Positions 13,139 through 25,833 are shown, counted from the stretch's first letter. The stretch is 64,000 nt of DNA from Epiperipatus broadwayi (GCA_028023455.1 JAQFVV010006636.1:184001-248000); one strand, 5' to 3'. The notes: generated from the letters alone by a model not told the origin. Made by a program: numbers and translations.

Positions 13139-13532
13139 AAAATTTAAATATTGATATACTGACATTTTGACATGATCACACAAGTCATCCAGTGGATGAT
13201 CCACAAAATGTCTATTATATATATATATATGGTAATTCACTTTAAGAATACACAACTTATGTCTCAGTTAAATTAATTATGAAATATCAAGAAATTGGGT
13301 AAATGGACCATGATGCTTCTTGGTTTTGAATAAAGACCATTAAATCTACCACACTGACTAATGCATGTTAGCAAGCAAACAATCATTTTTATTTAATATA
13401 TGAATAATGATATAATAATATAAGCTGCAATAACAAGAATATGAATATTAGAAATTTGCCCTTATCATTTCTTTAAGATCTCAAAGAGAATTAAAGGGGC
13501 TCCATTCAGTTAACAACAAAGTATTTTATGCA

Positions 13533-13536
<4 letters not shown>

Positions 13537-13595
<59 letters not shown>
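13537..13595. repeat. (TA)n(TG)n microsatellite
   Basis: TA run passing into a TG run. Confidence 0.95.
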
Positions 13596-15790
13596 TATGA
13601 ATGAGCTAAGATGAATGTTGCATTCTATGTTTTGTTTGTTTAAAGGAGAGTATGGCTGAAAGGATATAGCTATTGGATGTTTAATATATAATATATATCT
13701 ATGAGCACCCTTGTACCCACTTCTTCAATTAACAATCATTTATTCATTATAGCAATCTTTTAAAAAAAATCACTTTTTGTATATTTTCATCCATTTTTTA
13801 AATGGTTGTCATTTTGCAGGTGCAGTGATGTTACAAAATATTAATATCATAAAAGCAAGCCATCATATTTGAAAACAAAATTGGATAATACACTATAATA
13901 AAGGTAAAGTACTATAAGTAGAAATATGCCTTACCTAATTTTTATTCAGTATTCTTATATTTTAGTCTGTAATAGTATTTCTAATACACTGAATGCAAAA
14001 AGTATTTTTACTATGAACGCAAACAATTTTGCTTTCACTGCCTCTATGCTACTCATTATAAGCTTTATTATGGTGCAAGAACAATAATATGTAAGCTAGA
14101 GACATGTGATAGTCATGTCATATTTTAATGTAAACAATCTCCACAAAATCACTATCCAAATTATGTGTACAATTCAAAATCAACTTCAATATATACTGAT
14201 TTAAAGTGCATTGACATTACTTAAAATACTTTCAATTTAATTAACGTTTCATGTAAAATCAGCAATTTTGTTATAAATTTAAGTCATTGTTAGGCATTAC
14301 GATGGCACTAATACCTCTTTCAGGTTTTCCTTAACTATTTCATAATTATATATAAAATTAGCCTTTCCATTTTTTATTAAAAAATTTTATCGGACTGGAA
14401 GTCAAAAATTAAATTTGTAAACCATTTTTTAACCTCTTTAAAATTCATATATATATATTTCTAATATTTTAATTTCAAAAAAATTCAGAAGACATCAGAT
14501 TATTTGAATAAATGGGTCTTCAAAGCCCTTGATGATGGGTATTTCATGATCTCAAACTTTGTGAGATTACTTTGAGAAAATATTACTATGGTTTAAAAAC
14601 TTGATTTTTTGGAAAGTTATGATCCATTTTGTATAGTATCTAACAATTATTGGAAAGCAAAAATATTTTATTCCATAATATTTTTTACAAAAATGGTTTA
14701 TTTTTAAATCTAAAACAATATGTTCTTTTTAATACAGATTACAGTCACAGGAAATACAGCAGTCTAGAAATGCCATCACTAAACAGTCTGCTATATAACA
14801 TTTAGTGACATTGTAAAAATTACAAAAAACTTTTAAACTTTTAAATCATAAATTGATAGATTTATTTGATATTAAAAATAATCCATTTAGATTTTTAAAA
14901 CAAGCATCAAATAAAGAATATTTCATTCATTTTGCAAATTGAATCTGCTCCACTTGAAATTTAAAAATAAAAGAACATTTTTGTTTTGATTAAAATCTAA
15001 TTTTAAAAATAATTACAAAAATCAAATGTGATTTTTTAAAATTTATTTAATTTCTAAACAAAAATATCTATCAAATGTGATTAAATTTATTATATTCTGA
15101 TAAGTAATAATGATTTAATATTAAAGTGAATGTTAAAAACTTAAAGTAAATGAGAATAAGGCAATCTGTCAGAATGCTAAGGCAGTACAAGAGGGTTAAT
15201 TTTCTTATGCATTTATTGTGCATAGAAATTATTACAAAATATTAATTTAAATAAATCTGAAGATGTTAGTATTATACAGATCTCATACAAAATTTAAATA
15301 ACAAGTTGTCAAAGGTATCATTTAAATCTCGAATGCAATCTCAATGTTTTATTTAGTAGATTATTTGGGCTCAAGATAAATTATAAATGTTTGTTTTGAC
15401 TTAATATAGCATAATATAAACTTTTAATTTTCAATAATTTATTTCCATATATAAGCTTATTTAAACAACATATTTGTAAAATATTCATTTTTAACCAAAA
15501 ACTAAATATTACAATAAGATTTTATTTGAAAGTATTTGTTAAGACAAGTCATAAAAACGTATAATAATAGCAGAAGTTCTTTATTCTGGCTGACAAAAAG
15601 GGAAGTGTAATTTATATTTTAATACATATTTTCATTTTTTTATAGTTTAAAAATGAAATTCAAATAAATTTTTCTTTTTAATAATTTTTATATATAGAAA
15701 AACTTAGCCATTAAAAAGAGCTATTGTTACCATTATTTATTACATCATTATAATATTTTGCAAAGTTCAAATATTAACTTTTATAATGAC
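13596..15790. other. AT-rich DNA, nothing recognised
   Basis: About 2.2 kb of AT-rich sequence with no usable open frame and no repeat shared with the window. Confidence 0.4.
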
Positions 15791-15796
15791 TATTAC

Positions 15797-16252
15797 ACAG
15801 AGACTAAAGATTTGTGCATAAAATCCCTATCTAGTGCATACTCATCCAATATACTCTGACTAGTTTCTAGCTTGTGGCTGCCATCAAAGAGGAGCCTTCA
15901 ATCTGAGAGCACTGCATCTAGATCTTACAACTAATGCAACCCTCCATCAGCTAACTTTTATCTCATTAGCTAGCTATAAAGCTTTGAGTCCAAACTAAAT
16001 ACACAATAATGTTTTCAACTCAAGCTCATTAGCTTGTATAATCATCTAGACCTGAACTCAGTTCAGCATCAATACTTTTTGGTGCCTTTGTTTCTTTAAT
16101 AACTACAGCCATTATAATCTTATAGGACAGGATTGGTATTAAACCACTAAACATCCCATGATCACCATTTTTATGCTTACACAAACTATTTACACAGAGG
16201 CTAAACTCTCCAAACAGTAGCACCATTTAGTGCAAGATAGAATAATCATGTA
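15797..16252. repeat. Foldback family D, rearranged copy
   Basis: Contains CATAAAATCCCTATCTAGTG, then CATCCAATAT, then GACTAGTTTCTAGCTTGTGG, all shared with the complete copy at 41523-41883. The right edge (16202-16252) resembles the family end AAACTCTCCAAACAGTAGCA. The middle section differs, so this copy is rearranged. The small minus-strand open frame across it has no family resemblance and is probably chance. Confidence 0.7.
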
Positions 16253-18419
16253 ATCGTGTTTTTAGAATGTCTATTATTTGAAAGCTTATATTTGTAATAA
16301 CTAATGTAAAAATTATCAATATATGATATAGAAAAAGTATCATCAGGGTCTCCCAAATAAAAAAGAAAAAATATGAGCCTAAACTCATTAATATTCTAAT
16401 TTTTTTTATTTCCCTCAGGCAAAAATGCTTCATTGTAAACTTAAAAAATATTGGCAAAAAAAAAAAACATCTACATTTTAAAATTATATTAATGGAAAGT
16501 ACATTATGTTTTTATACAGTTTTCATTCACTTAAATTTCCAGTTCTTAAATAACAATAAAATGAGAAAGCATTGATTTATAAAATACTTTTTAAGCTTGG
16601 TGCAAATTGGCAAAGTTTTTTTTGTTAGGTAATTACAAAAACCAAAAACATTGATAATATAATGTAATGTCTTTGAAAAAAATTAAAAATGGACATTAAA
16701 TTAATGTTTTTATTGTTTTAATTTAACAAATCATTGATCAATGAAATGTCAATCTTGGAGTTTAAAAATAATGAAAAATTATGATTAAAAAAAAAAATCA
16801 TAAACAGTAAAATGTATGATATATTTACAGACAGGTTAATGCTTTCTAATTAAGAATATACTTAGTAAATTGCTAACTCATTAATCATCCTTTTTATATC
16901 AATTTTAAGTTTTGCTCTTTTACTCAGTTATATTTAACATATATATTTTGAATCTGTCTCAGTAATTATTTTTTACCAGAAAAACATTTTGTTTTATATG
17001 ATATTCTTCAACTTCCAAATTACTTTAGCAAACCAATTGCCCTCATAATCTGAGTTAAAACTATATACATTGCACTAGGCTCTCCAATTTTTTGAACACT
17101 GAGGGTGTCACTAGGCCACTGTCGACCTTGAAAATTTGAATTGTAGTGATCACAAAGTTGATGATGATGAATATAAATGCTGTCAGATAGACCCAGAGAG
17201 AGAAAGACATCTTAAACATTGTTCAGACAATTGAAAGACAGGACATAAAAACAAACATTAGCCAAAAACAAATATAATTATTAACAATTTTTATGTTTTA
17301 TTAAATTCACAAATATTAGTCAACACAAATATATAAGATTGACACAAATTGCCCAACTTTCTTTGTCTGAGAATGCAAGTGAATATTGGTTTATCAAATA
17401 CTTTGGCAGATAATTTTGTTTTCTCATCTAAGAATTAATGGAAATTATAAGAATCTTTCTGCTATCAATTTTTTTATTCTTCAACTTCTCTTTTTTTTTA
17501 TTTAGAGATTTTAATAAAAACAATCTTGCATGGAGCTTAATAGACAGCATGGAATAAACTTTCCTTAACCCCATAAAACAATAGTACAGAACAAGAATGT
17601 CATATGCCCCTTAAATGCTCATAAGAGTTCTTTACAATATGACACTTAAAGTTAACTCCATACAATCAAAGAAAAAAAAATACTATTTTATGTAATCTGA
17701 AATATAAGAAAACAAAATCTCCACTGTTTAACAAAAATATAACTATATAATTGATAAATCGCTAGCCAAAAAATCTATGATTTGCAGGAAATGCAAATGC
17801 ATATTAACTAAATTAATTTCAACTAAAATAGGGAACAGTTGAGACAAAAAGAAAACTACTATTATCTGTATAAGCTTTTAACAATAATTAATAATAATAA
17901 AGAAAAACAATGATTATAAAATATTAATTCACAATATACTGTCCGGCAAAACCACAATATTAAATTTTAATTTAATTCCCTGCATTTTATAGATTCCATA
18001 AAAAAGAACATACAGTATAATAAAGATGTATAAATTGATTAAAATTCTAAACTTGGATGAATAAATGTATGATCTTTTTAGTATCAAGCTTAGAGACTTA
18101 AGCCCTGATTAAAATATAAAATGTTCAGTTACCTTTGGGGCTTCAATTTTTCTGACTGATTGCATCCCACAGTATGCACAAGATTTTAGTTCTATTGGGG
18201 TAACATTATGATGGTTTTGGGCCTGGATTTATATGCTGCATCATTAAGCACACTTTCCTTTTAATTCAGCAATTTATATTGTGAAGAAGGAGAAGTTTTA
18301 ATTTTTTATAATTTTCAGATTTTAATATTAAATTAACTTCAGTGTCATTTTTAAATTAAATATTGAAATAAATAAATACTCTCTTACTTAATTTGAAAAT
18401 TTTTTTAATAGCAAATTTC
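16253..18419. other. AT-rich DNA; possible LINE tail near 17155
   Basis: No gene recognised. A GATGATGATGAAT tract at about 17160 resembles the LINE 3' tails elsewhere in the window, but nothing coding precedes it. Confidence 0.35.
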
Positions 18420-18440
18420 CTAAACTTCAACTAAACATAT

Positions 18441-18476
18441 TGTATACACACATACACACACACACACACACACACA
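18441..18476. repeat. (CA)n microsatellite
   Basis: CA dinucleotide run with one early TACACA irregularity. Confidence 0.95.
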
Positions 18477-18617
18477 AAATAGAATAGTTTTTCCTTTTAT
18501 ATTTAAAATATCGGCGGCGTATCGAATCACTTTCCAAACATTAGCAATATTCTTCTCAATCTTTCCAAATCCAATTAAATCTACTTCTTGGCGTTCCAAC
18601 TTTTTTTTCTCATCCAC
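18477..18617 (-). other. Unrecognised open stretch, possible exon
   Basis: On the minus strand about 47 codons are open, charged and less AT-rich than the surroundings, with KKKLERQEVDLIGFGKIEK followed by VWKVIRYAADI. I do not recognise a family. A TTCTTAG just upstream could be a splice acceptor. No clear GT donor precedes the CA microsatellite into which the frame runs. It could be an exon, a fragment of an unknown element, or chance. Confidence 0.2.
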
Positions 18618-18741
18618 GCTCTAAGAAATATTCTCCAGAAACAAAATATTTTATCTAGATGTCATTAAAAATATATAAAACTTTAATTTATGTTGTGGAA
18701 CAAATCAGCTATGTCAGTACAGGAAGTCAGTCAAGATCCAT

Positions 18742-18943
18742 ACTGTAATGCCATCCAATGAAAGCCAGAATAATCAATGGATCTAGGTTCAGTTCTCTCA
18801 GATCCATGGTTCTCCACTGATGAAAGCCACAAACTAGAAACTAGTCTGTGGATATTGAATGATTAGATACTAGATAGGCCTTTTATGCACAAACATCCTT
18901 GCATCCATTGATTACTCTGGCTTGCATTTGGTGACTCTACTGT
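18742..18943. repeat. Foldback family D, short copy
   Basis: About 200 bp with 40-bp inverted ends: the left end ACTGTAATGCC...CAATGGA mirrors the right end TCCATTGATTACTCTGGCTT...CTACTGT. The interior carries AACTAGAAACTAGTCTGTGG and TAGATACTAGATAGG, shared with 41523-41883. Confidence 0.8.
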
Positions 18944-19166
18944 TTTGAACATTTGCTACTTTATTGGTTCAAGTCAGATCTAGATATTTTATTGTTAATC
19001 AATGGCTTTTACAAGAAGATTTTTTATTTTTTATTATTTTATTACCAAAATCTTCATTTAAATATTAAAACTTTCATATGATGCTTTTGACAAAAAAAAT
19101 TTAAATAACTCACATTAAAATTAACGCCAAAAAATACTAGTTTAAACTATTTCCATCATTTTTATT

Positions 19167-19900
19167 ATTAGACAGGGTTTGAACCCAGACTTTTAAAAGC
19201 TCCCTTTAGTCATCTACTCCATCTTATACAACCGATACACATCTCCAATATACGTATTTCATGCTGATTCAGTACTCATCAGTTGGTCCGATCATCATCT
19301 CTCACAGATATATATAATAACCAGTGCTCAGTTTATCTTAAGATAGAAAATCTTCAAACTTTAATGTACTGGCTATAATCTTCTCCACTCTCTAACTCTT
19401 CATCCATCCATATGACTAAAAACCTGATAATAGTATGTTGAAAACCCTTATTTTCCATTTTTTGTTCTGTCATACCCATATTTGCCATATATCAATCTGA
19501 CCCCTCATAGGATTATGGTCCTACATATGAGTGGTCATATTGACTTATGGTCAAAATGAGTATGGCACAACAAAAATTGGCAAACAGTGGCTTTGAACAC
19601 ACCATCACAATATTTTCAGTGATATAGATAGTTGAAGAGTTGGAAAGTGGAAAAAATTGAAGCCTATCCATTAAAGTTTGAACATTTACTAATTTAGGAT
19701 AAATTGAGCAGTGATTGGTATATATGTGTGTATGAGAGATTATGATTCGGACCAACTGTTAGATGCTGGTTCAGCATGAAATATGTATATTGGAGGTCAT
19801 TTATCTTTTTTGCATATATGTGGTCATATGTATTGCATAAGATGGAGTGGATGACTAAAAGAAGCTTGAATGTCTGGGTTCAAATCCCCTCTAATTACAT
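19167..19900. repeat. Foldback family A, full-length palindromic copy
   Basis: About 730 bp. The left half (GGGTTTGAACCCAGACTTTT at the outside) is the inverse of the right half, which ends with GTCTGGGTTCAAATCCCCTC. Internal blocks such as CATTAAAGTTTGAACATTT also mirror each other, and the centre lies near 19530. The halves have diverged but can be followed throughout. No protein is encoded; the small open frames are mirror-image by-products. Confidence 0.85.
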
Positions 19901-20449
19901 CTAGCTTTAAATATAAATACAACACATAATATTTAATTATTCATTTTTATTATTATTGTTTAATTTTAACGATGGTATTTTTCTTTTTTAAGTAAAAAAG
20001 AACTAATTCGGAGAACTTTTTTAAAAAAAAAAATCTGTCGTGTTCTATCTCTTTTTATGTGAGTTTACCATGAAACAACGACAGGAATTTCGAATTATGA
20101 GTTCAATTCTGTATTATTAATTTGATTTTTCTAGATAGCGATTGTATTTTGAAATTATACATTCCAACATCCTGCTTATCTGATGAATTGTTTTGCATTT
20201 ATAGTTCTCTGTTACAAATTCTCTATTAAACAAAATAATCACATTACCATCAATATAATTAAAAAAAGTCTTTATTTTACAGAGAAAATTAGTACAAAGG
20301 CACAAAACAAGTTACTTTTTTACAGTTTTCAATCATTAGGTTGCTTGTGTTTATATATTGGACTATTTCTCTCATCAAATATTAAGTTTTGAATGTCTTT
20401 AGAAAAATGTAACTTTAAATTTTCCAATTACATTCAAATATATATAGCA

Positions 20450-20725
20450 CACATGTTAATACATGCACAACGTTTATTAGCGGTATTATTCTCTTCTTTT
20501 CTTCAGGTGTTGTTGACCTGACTAGTGACAGTTCTTGAATACTAAATTTTGAGTGAAAATAAGAGGTTACAAGTGATATTATTGTCCTCTCTTCTCCTGG
20601 TGTTGCTGGCCTGACCAGTGACAATATTAGCATGGGAATCGAACCCTTGACCCTTTGATTCTTGAATATTGAATTTTAAATTAATACTCTAACCAACTGA
20701 ACCATCCTGCCAAAGCCAACAGTCA
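20450..20725 (-). mobile_element. tRNA-derived SINE
   Basis: Read on the minus strand it starts GGCAGGATGGTTCAGTTGGT, with a good Pol III A box (TGGTTCAGTTGG), and about 45 bases later has a B box, GGGTTCGATTCCC. A body follows that includes CACTGGTCAGGCCAGCAACA and is present twice in tandem (about 20565-20635 and 20470-20540). This is the tRNA-head plus unrelated body plan of a SINE. Transcription would be internal, by Pol III. No other copy is in the window. Confidence 0.72.
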
Positions 20726-20733
20726 GTAGATAT

Positions 20734-20952
20734 TTATATACTTATGTATGAGGTTCCTCCTGATTTCTCCACTTTTTTTCTAAGAGGAAAGTTATTTAGT
20801 GGTTTCCTTACATTATATATAGTCACACTAGGTTGACTTAAGGGGTCATTGGTCATTGTCATGTGAGCAGCTTCTTTGAATTTTCTTCTTTGCACCTTTT
20901 CCTCTCTATCAATGTTTTTTGTATTTTCCCAATTGTTCATTAGTACATACAT
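20734..20952 (-). pseudogene. Possible GIY-YIG/PLE C-terminal tail
   Basis: An open stretch of 72 codons with RRKFKEAAHMTMTNDPLSQP followed by SV. From memory of the family, a basic (R/K)KxKEA helix then an ISQPS-like motif occurs at the C-terminus of some GIY-YIG-bearing retroelement proteins. The catalytic part is not present here. The match is short and the call tentative. Confidence 0.35.
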
Positions 20953-22437
20953 GGTCTGCTAAGATGGAAACAGTCCAATATATAAATACAATTAAAATAC
21001 CATCTTCACAAACCTTCAGGAAAACAACATGGTTGCTTGTTTCTTAAATATACTTTTTAATAATTTAATTGAATTTATTATAAATAACATTAAGTACAAT
21101 TATTGATATTAAAAATCTATCAAAACTTAAACCGCCGCCCCCCCCCCACCATTATTATAACTTATGTTGTTAAGTTTCCAAGAGATTAAGTGAAGTTTTA
21201 GTATAAAAGTAATAACCTACCTATGCTTCAATTCAAAAAAATTCCCCTCTCAAATCAATTATTCTAAAACTGTTTTTATCAAGGCCTTCTGCAGTTTAAA
21301 AATAATTATAAAAACTCCAATTACTTAGAATAATTTTTAAATATAAATGCACATATACAAATACTTATAATCATATCTGTATTTATATATGCGCTTTTTG
21401 TGTATATATACATGCACACTATAATATGTATGAATATTTATTTTGCATACAAAAAAAAATGTATGTGTAACATGAGATATGCAAGTTTTACAGAAAAACA
21501 GATCCTACATATATTCTTTGCATAGTAGTTTCTTTGTGGGAGTAGTTGATGTAAACATGAGAAAGATTTTCACAACACAAAATATAATACTGAGTCCAAA
21601 GTCTATGGATGCTAGAAAAGCTTATATAAAAAAGAAAGGCATATGATTTTATTGCTCTGAGATTCACAAGAAGTTGCGACCGCCAACTACGCTAAACCAC
21701 GCACGGTAGTAAAGCTTATAATATTAGTTATCGTGGGTACGTTGTTTTACTGACGAATATATATAATAAAGTTAAACTTATCGTAAAAAAAAAAAAGTTT
21801 TATTATTAGATTTAAATAACTATAGTAATAAATTTATTAAATAAGCTAACTTAATCTGAAGTCATTTAGCAAAAAGTAAAAAAAAAAACTTACCGCACTA
21901 AAAACTAAAGATTGACAAATTAAATGAAATATTTAAAAAATAACTACTAGCGCGCCTCCTATTCACTCTGATCTGCAAACAGATTAATTATTAAGAAAAA
22001 AGATAACTTCAAAGCCAAAAAAAAAAAAAAATTCAAAACTATTTGTAGGTCAGAATTAAACATTTTCTCGCTCTTTTATATATATGTTATTTTAAGCCGT
22101 ACATTTAGTTTTTTTACTATTATTATTGGCCTAACAAAGAGTATTTTATCTATTTATAAAATAGGGTGGGAAAAAATGATAATTACTAAGAAGATATAAT
22201 AGTACAGAGAAAGAAGTTATTTTTTATATGCCAATCTATAAATATTTATAAAAGAAGATTACGTAAAAATACTTTTCTAAAAATCTTTATCTAAAAAGTA
22301 GATATTATGAGTAATATAATTTTAATTTCATTTGAATATAATTTCCCACGACTTTGTGAAAAAACCAGCATATTTAATATTCACTACTATAGTATAATAA
22401 TAGAAAAGATAGATTTTTTATATATACATATATCAAA
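20953..22437. other. Unassigned; less AT-rich patch at 21660-21745
   Basis: Mostly AT-rich with a poly-C run at about 21136. A patch containing GCGACCGCCAACTACGC and CACGCACGGTAG stands out by composition but has no match in the window and no open frame. Confidence 0.35.
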
Positions 22438-22508
22438 GCGTTGTCCGGGAAGCGAATCCGGGCTAGCTGCTTGGAAGGCAGCTATGCTAACCACTAGGCC
22501 ACCAACGC
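22438..22508 (-). repeat. tRNA-Gly(TCC)-like sequence, probably SINE head
   Basis: The minus strand folds as a 71-nt tRNA: acceptor GCGTTG against CAACGC, A box TGGCCTAGTGG, and anticodon arm AGCTGC-CTTCCAA-GCAGCT with anticodon TCC (Gly). The T arm has one mismatch (CCGGA against CCCGG), its loop reads TTCGCTT instead of the usual TTCGATT-type, and acceptor pair 7-66 is broken. The sequence after it, TTTGATATATGTATATATA, matches what follows the copy at 43350, so it is more likely a SINE head than a working gene. Confidence 0.7.
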
Positions 22509-22959
22509 TTGACAGGAAAAAAAAATAGTTAGATGTAGGCTTAACTTAAACAATAATAAAAAAAACCTTTAAATTGATTCAATCATAGTCAAAAATAGTT
22601 TTACGTTTGAAAGATTATATAGATTAAATTATTGCTATCATTATTTATCGGTCATAAGATAAATCTCTTTCATCATTCTACCAACATTTCAAAACTTTCG
22701 TTTGCTTTACATTCAACCCACTAATAGTCTTTTTTTTTTATTATAGAACATCAGCTTTTTTATAATTTCCTTTTATACTTAAGAAAGACTTTATTGAGTA
22801 TAAAATGTTTTACAAGGTAATTATTGATTTACATAATGTAATATGGAGATTTGAAATGATACATTGAATTTTTTTTGTCCATAGCATTTCCAGAAATTGA
22901 TCAACCCGTGGAAACTCAAAGCATTAATCCATGAGAAGATTAACCATTAAAGACAAATG

Positions 22960-24200
22960 AATGTTACAATTATGATTTATTTGTAAAGTCTATAGTTTAA
23001 ATATGAGTAGCATTTTAGGAGTACAATATTGAGAAATCCAATTTGCAATAGATAAGATGAGAATAGGAAAACATTTGGAAATAACAACATTTGAAATAAT
23101 AAATTTAAATAGGGTGAATCACTTGCAATTAAAATCATTTAGGTTGAATAATTGTTTCAATTTTATTAAGAGATTTTGTTTGGGTAATTTATTATTCATT
23201 TTATTTTGTTATAATAATAATTTTTTTGCGTTTTGTTTTATTTAAAAGGAATTGTTTATATTAATCAGATATTTGTGTTTTTCTCTAAGTTTGAGAAATG
23301 GGTTAATTTGTTAAGAATACACTGCAGCTTACTTTGCAATAATACTTGGATAAAATCGTTTATAACAATAATGCTAAAAAAAACCATTATGAGTAGAGTT
23401 TTTTTCTTTCTTGTGAATGAGAAAATCGACGTTGGTAATGATCCCCACAGCACTCTCATCCAAGCTCCCCCCCCCTCCTCAAAAGAACCAGGATTTAGGT
23501 CTCTGGAGCCCCTCCCAAAAACCAGATTCTCTCATTCAATCAGCAAAGTTGAGTGTAATTAAAATTTTAATTAAAAGGTACAATTAGGAATTATTTGTAA
23601 AGTCTAGAGTTCAAATATGAATAGTGTTTTAAAAGTACAATATGGAAAAATCCAATTTGCTGTAGATAAGTTGAAAAATAGGTAAACACTTGGAAATAAC
23701 ATAAAATACAGACTAAATCAATTTATTATTCAGTTCTTCCAAATGGCCTCTAATATCTTCACAAGAGAGCAATCCCGAGTACTTTGGAAAAATTATGGAA
23801 CAAGGAAAAAAATCCAAGTTCAAAATGTCTCTGCTGAAAACCATTCTAATCCATCATGAAAATCACATGAACAGCAAAAGGCCAGCTATATCAATAACAA
23901 CATTGGAAGTAATAAAATTAAATACGGTGAATCACTTGCAATTAGAATCATAAGGCCGAACTGCAATTTATTTTGGCAATAATACATAGACAAAATCATT
24001 TATGACGATCGCCATAAATGACGTTATTTTTTCTATCTTATGAATGAGAAAAATCAATGTTGGTAACGATCACCACAGCACCCTCATCCCAGCCCCCTCT
24101 CTCAAAAAAACTAAGATTTAGGCTCCTGTGGGCCCTCCCAACAACCAGACTCTCATTCATTCAACAAAATTAAGTGAAATGAAAATTTTCATTAAAAGGT
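22960..24200. repeat. Tandem duplication, units ~600 bp
   Basis: Two direct copies, about 22970-23575 and 23588-24200. Shared blocks include TTTGTAAAGTCTA, GGTGAATCACTTGCAATTA, GGTAACGATCACCACAGCAC (or its close variant) and a less AT-rich stretch with CCAGCCCCC-like runs. The second unit carries extra sequence at about 23700-23890, so it has taken up an insertion since duplication. The unit has no coding potential I recognise. Confidence 0.8.
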
Positions 24201-24478
24201 AAAATCTCTGTAGAAATCTTTGTAATTTCAATGGCTGGTTGCCATATAATTTACAGAGCATTTTTATAAAAGTTGAAATTATTCTTATTTGTGATTACAT
24301 TGTTGATATAGTTTGTATATGAAAAGAGAGCTAAGAAACTCCCCTTCTTAATATGCATAGTTTTAGAGAAAATTAATTCCCTAAACTAGAGAAAAGGGAA
24401 TGAAATGAGGAACGAGAAACAGAGTTAACTGGAGTTCTTGGCTCCCACTACTCGACTCTTGTATACTTTCTTTTATAC

Positions 24479-24895
24479 TTTTTTTAATTAAGAAAAAGAT
24501 TAATTAAATATTATGTGGAATGTACTATTGTATGGTTGTGAAATGTGGACAATGAGTAATAAAATTAAGAACAGATTGGAAGCCTTTGAAATGTGGTCAT
24601 GGAAAAGAATGGAAAAAATCAGTTGGATGAATAAAATAACAGATGAAAAAGTTTTGAAAAGAGTAAATGAAAAAAAAAAAGATTGATAAAATTAGAAATA
24701 GAAAGAGAAACTGGATTGGACATATATTAAGAAGAAAGTATAAAAAAGATTGACATTGTTGAAAGATGTAAGGGATGGGAAAAGTTACATAGAATTGAAG
24801 AGCTGGGCAATTAGAAAAATGGATCAATTAATGATGTGACTACTCTCTGAACCTGCCCATGGGACAAAATACTATTGATGATGATGGTGATAATT
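24479..24895 (+). pseudogene. LINE 3' fragment
   Basis: The plus strand reads LLYGCEMWTMSNKIKNRLEA, then FEMWSWKRMEKISWMNKI, the conserved segment after the RT of a common invertebrate LINE group. The open part is about 60 codons, then a frameshift after a poly-A run at 24671. It ends with TTGATGATGATGGTGATAA. The same 3' end is found inverted at 26283, so both belong to one family. 5'-truncated and dead. Confidence 0.82.
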
Positions 24896-25332
24896 GATTT
24901 ATTACTAAAGATAGGTCTGCTAGTTTGCATATATATTTTACTGGGTTTAAAATATCTTAACCGACATAAAGCAAATTATACATCGAGTAAAAAAAGTTCA
25001 AAAGATTTAACTCCTTCAAGCAGAAATAAGTAACTCATGAATTAAATTAGTGTTATTACAAACTTATGTTGATGCCCTGATATGAACTTTACTTAAGATT
25101 ATGTTAGACTTAAATTAAAGGCACAACTCTAACAAAGTTGCAAATGAGTTCTAAATTTTTCTGAGTGAGATTTCTTTTTGTTTTTAATATTCCACAGACT
25201 ATTTTGAATAAAACCACATTTACATAACGGCAATCTTAATTAATAGTTATAACTAATTTATTAAGTTATCATCTATTCCATTGCATGCATTAGTAATGTC
25301 GCAGAATAGCATTCTCTGGAGTTGAAAACTGT

Positions 25333-25833
25333 GAATCATGTCAATACTGACAGTTTGGAAGATAAACTTTTTATGGAATCCTAAACAATAAACTAATCGA
25401 TTTTCCCCCCTGCATGTTTTGATGCAGTGATAGATTAATGGATTCTGGAAGATCCATGAATCATGCCAATACTGACAGTTTGGAAGTTAAATTTTTTATG
25501 GAATCCTAAACAATAAACTAATCGATTTTTTCCCCCTGCATGTTTTGATGCAGTGATAGATTAATGGATTCTGGAAGATCCATGAATCATGTCAATACTG
25601 ATAGTTTGGAAGTTAAACATTTTATGGAATCCTAAGCAATAAACTAATCGATTTTTCCCTCTGCATGTTTTTATGCAGTGATAGATTAATGGATTCTGAA
25701 AGATTCATGAATCATGTCAATACTGACAGTTTGGAAGTTAAACTTTTTATGGAATCCTAAACAATAAACTAATCGATTTTTCCCTCTGCATGTTTTGATG
25801 CAGTGATAGAATAATGGATTCTGGAAGTTAAAG
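25333..25833. repeat. 125-bp satellite, four units
   Basis: Four nearly identical direct units starting at 25333, 25458, 25584 and 25709 (spacing 125, 126, 125). Each holds the hairpin CTGCAT-GTTTTG-ATGCAG (the third unit has GTTTTT in its loop) and the block AATACTGACAGTTTGGAAG. Confidence 0.92.

Noticed and set aside
13073-13255. Minus-strand open frame
   Set aside because: It overlaps the end of the plus-strand Penelope-like sequence and a TA run; no motif.
16029-16457. Two adjoining minus-strand frames that looked like a small gene
   Set aside because: One lies within the rearranged family D copy and the other is low-complexity, Ile- and Phe-rich sequence.
22438-22508. Functional tRNA-Gly gene
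   Set aside because: The T-arm and acceptor mismatches, and a 3' flank shared with the copy at 43350, fit a SINE head better than a gene.
25333-25833. CRISPR-like array
   Set aside because: Units are contiguous 125-bp repeats without unique spacers, in a eukaryotic context.
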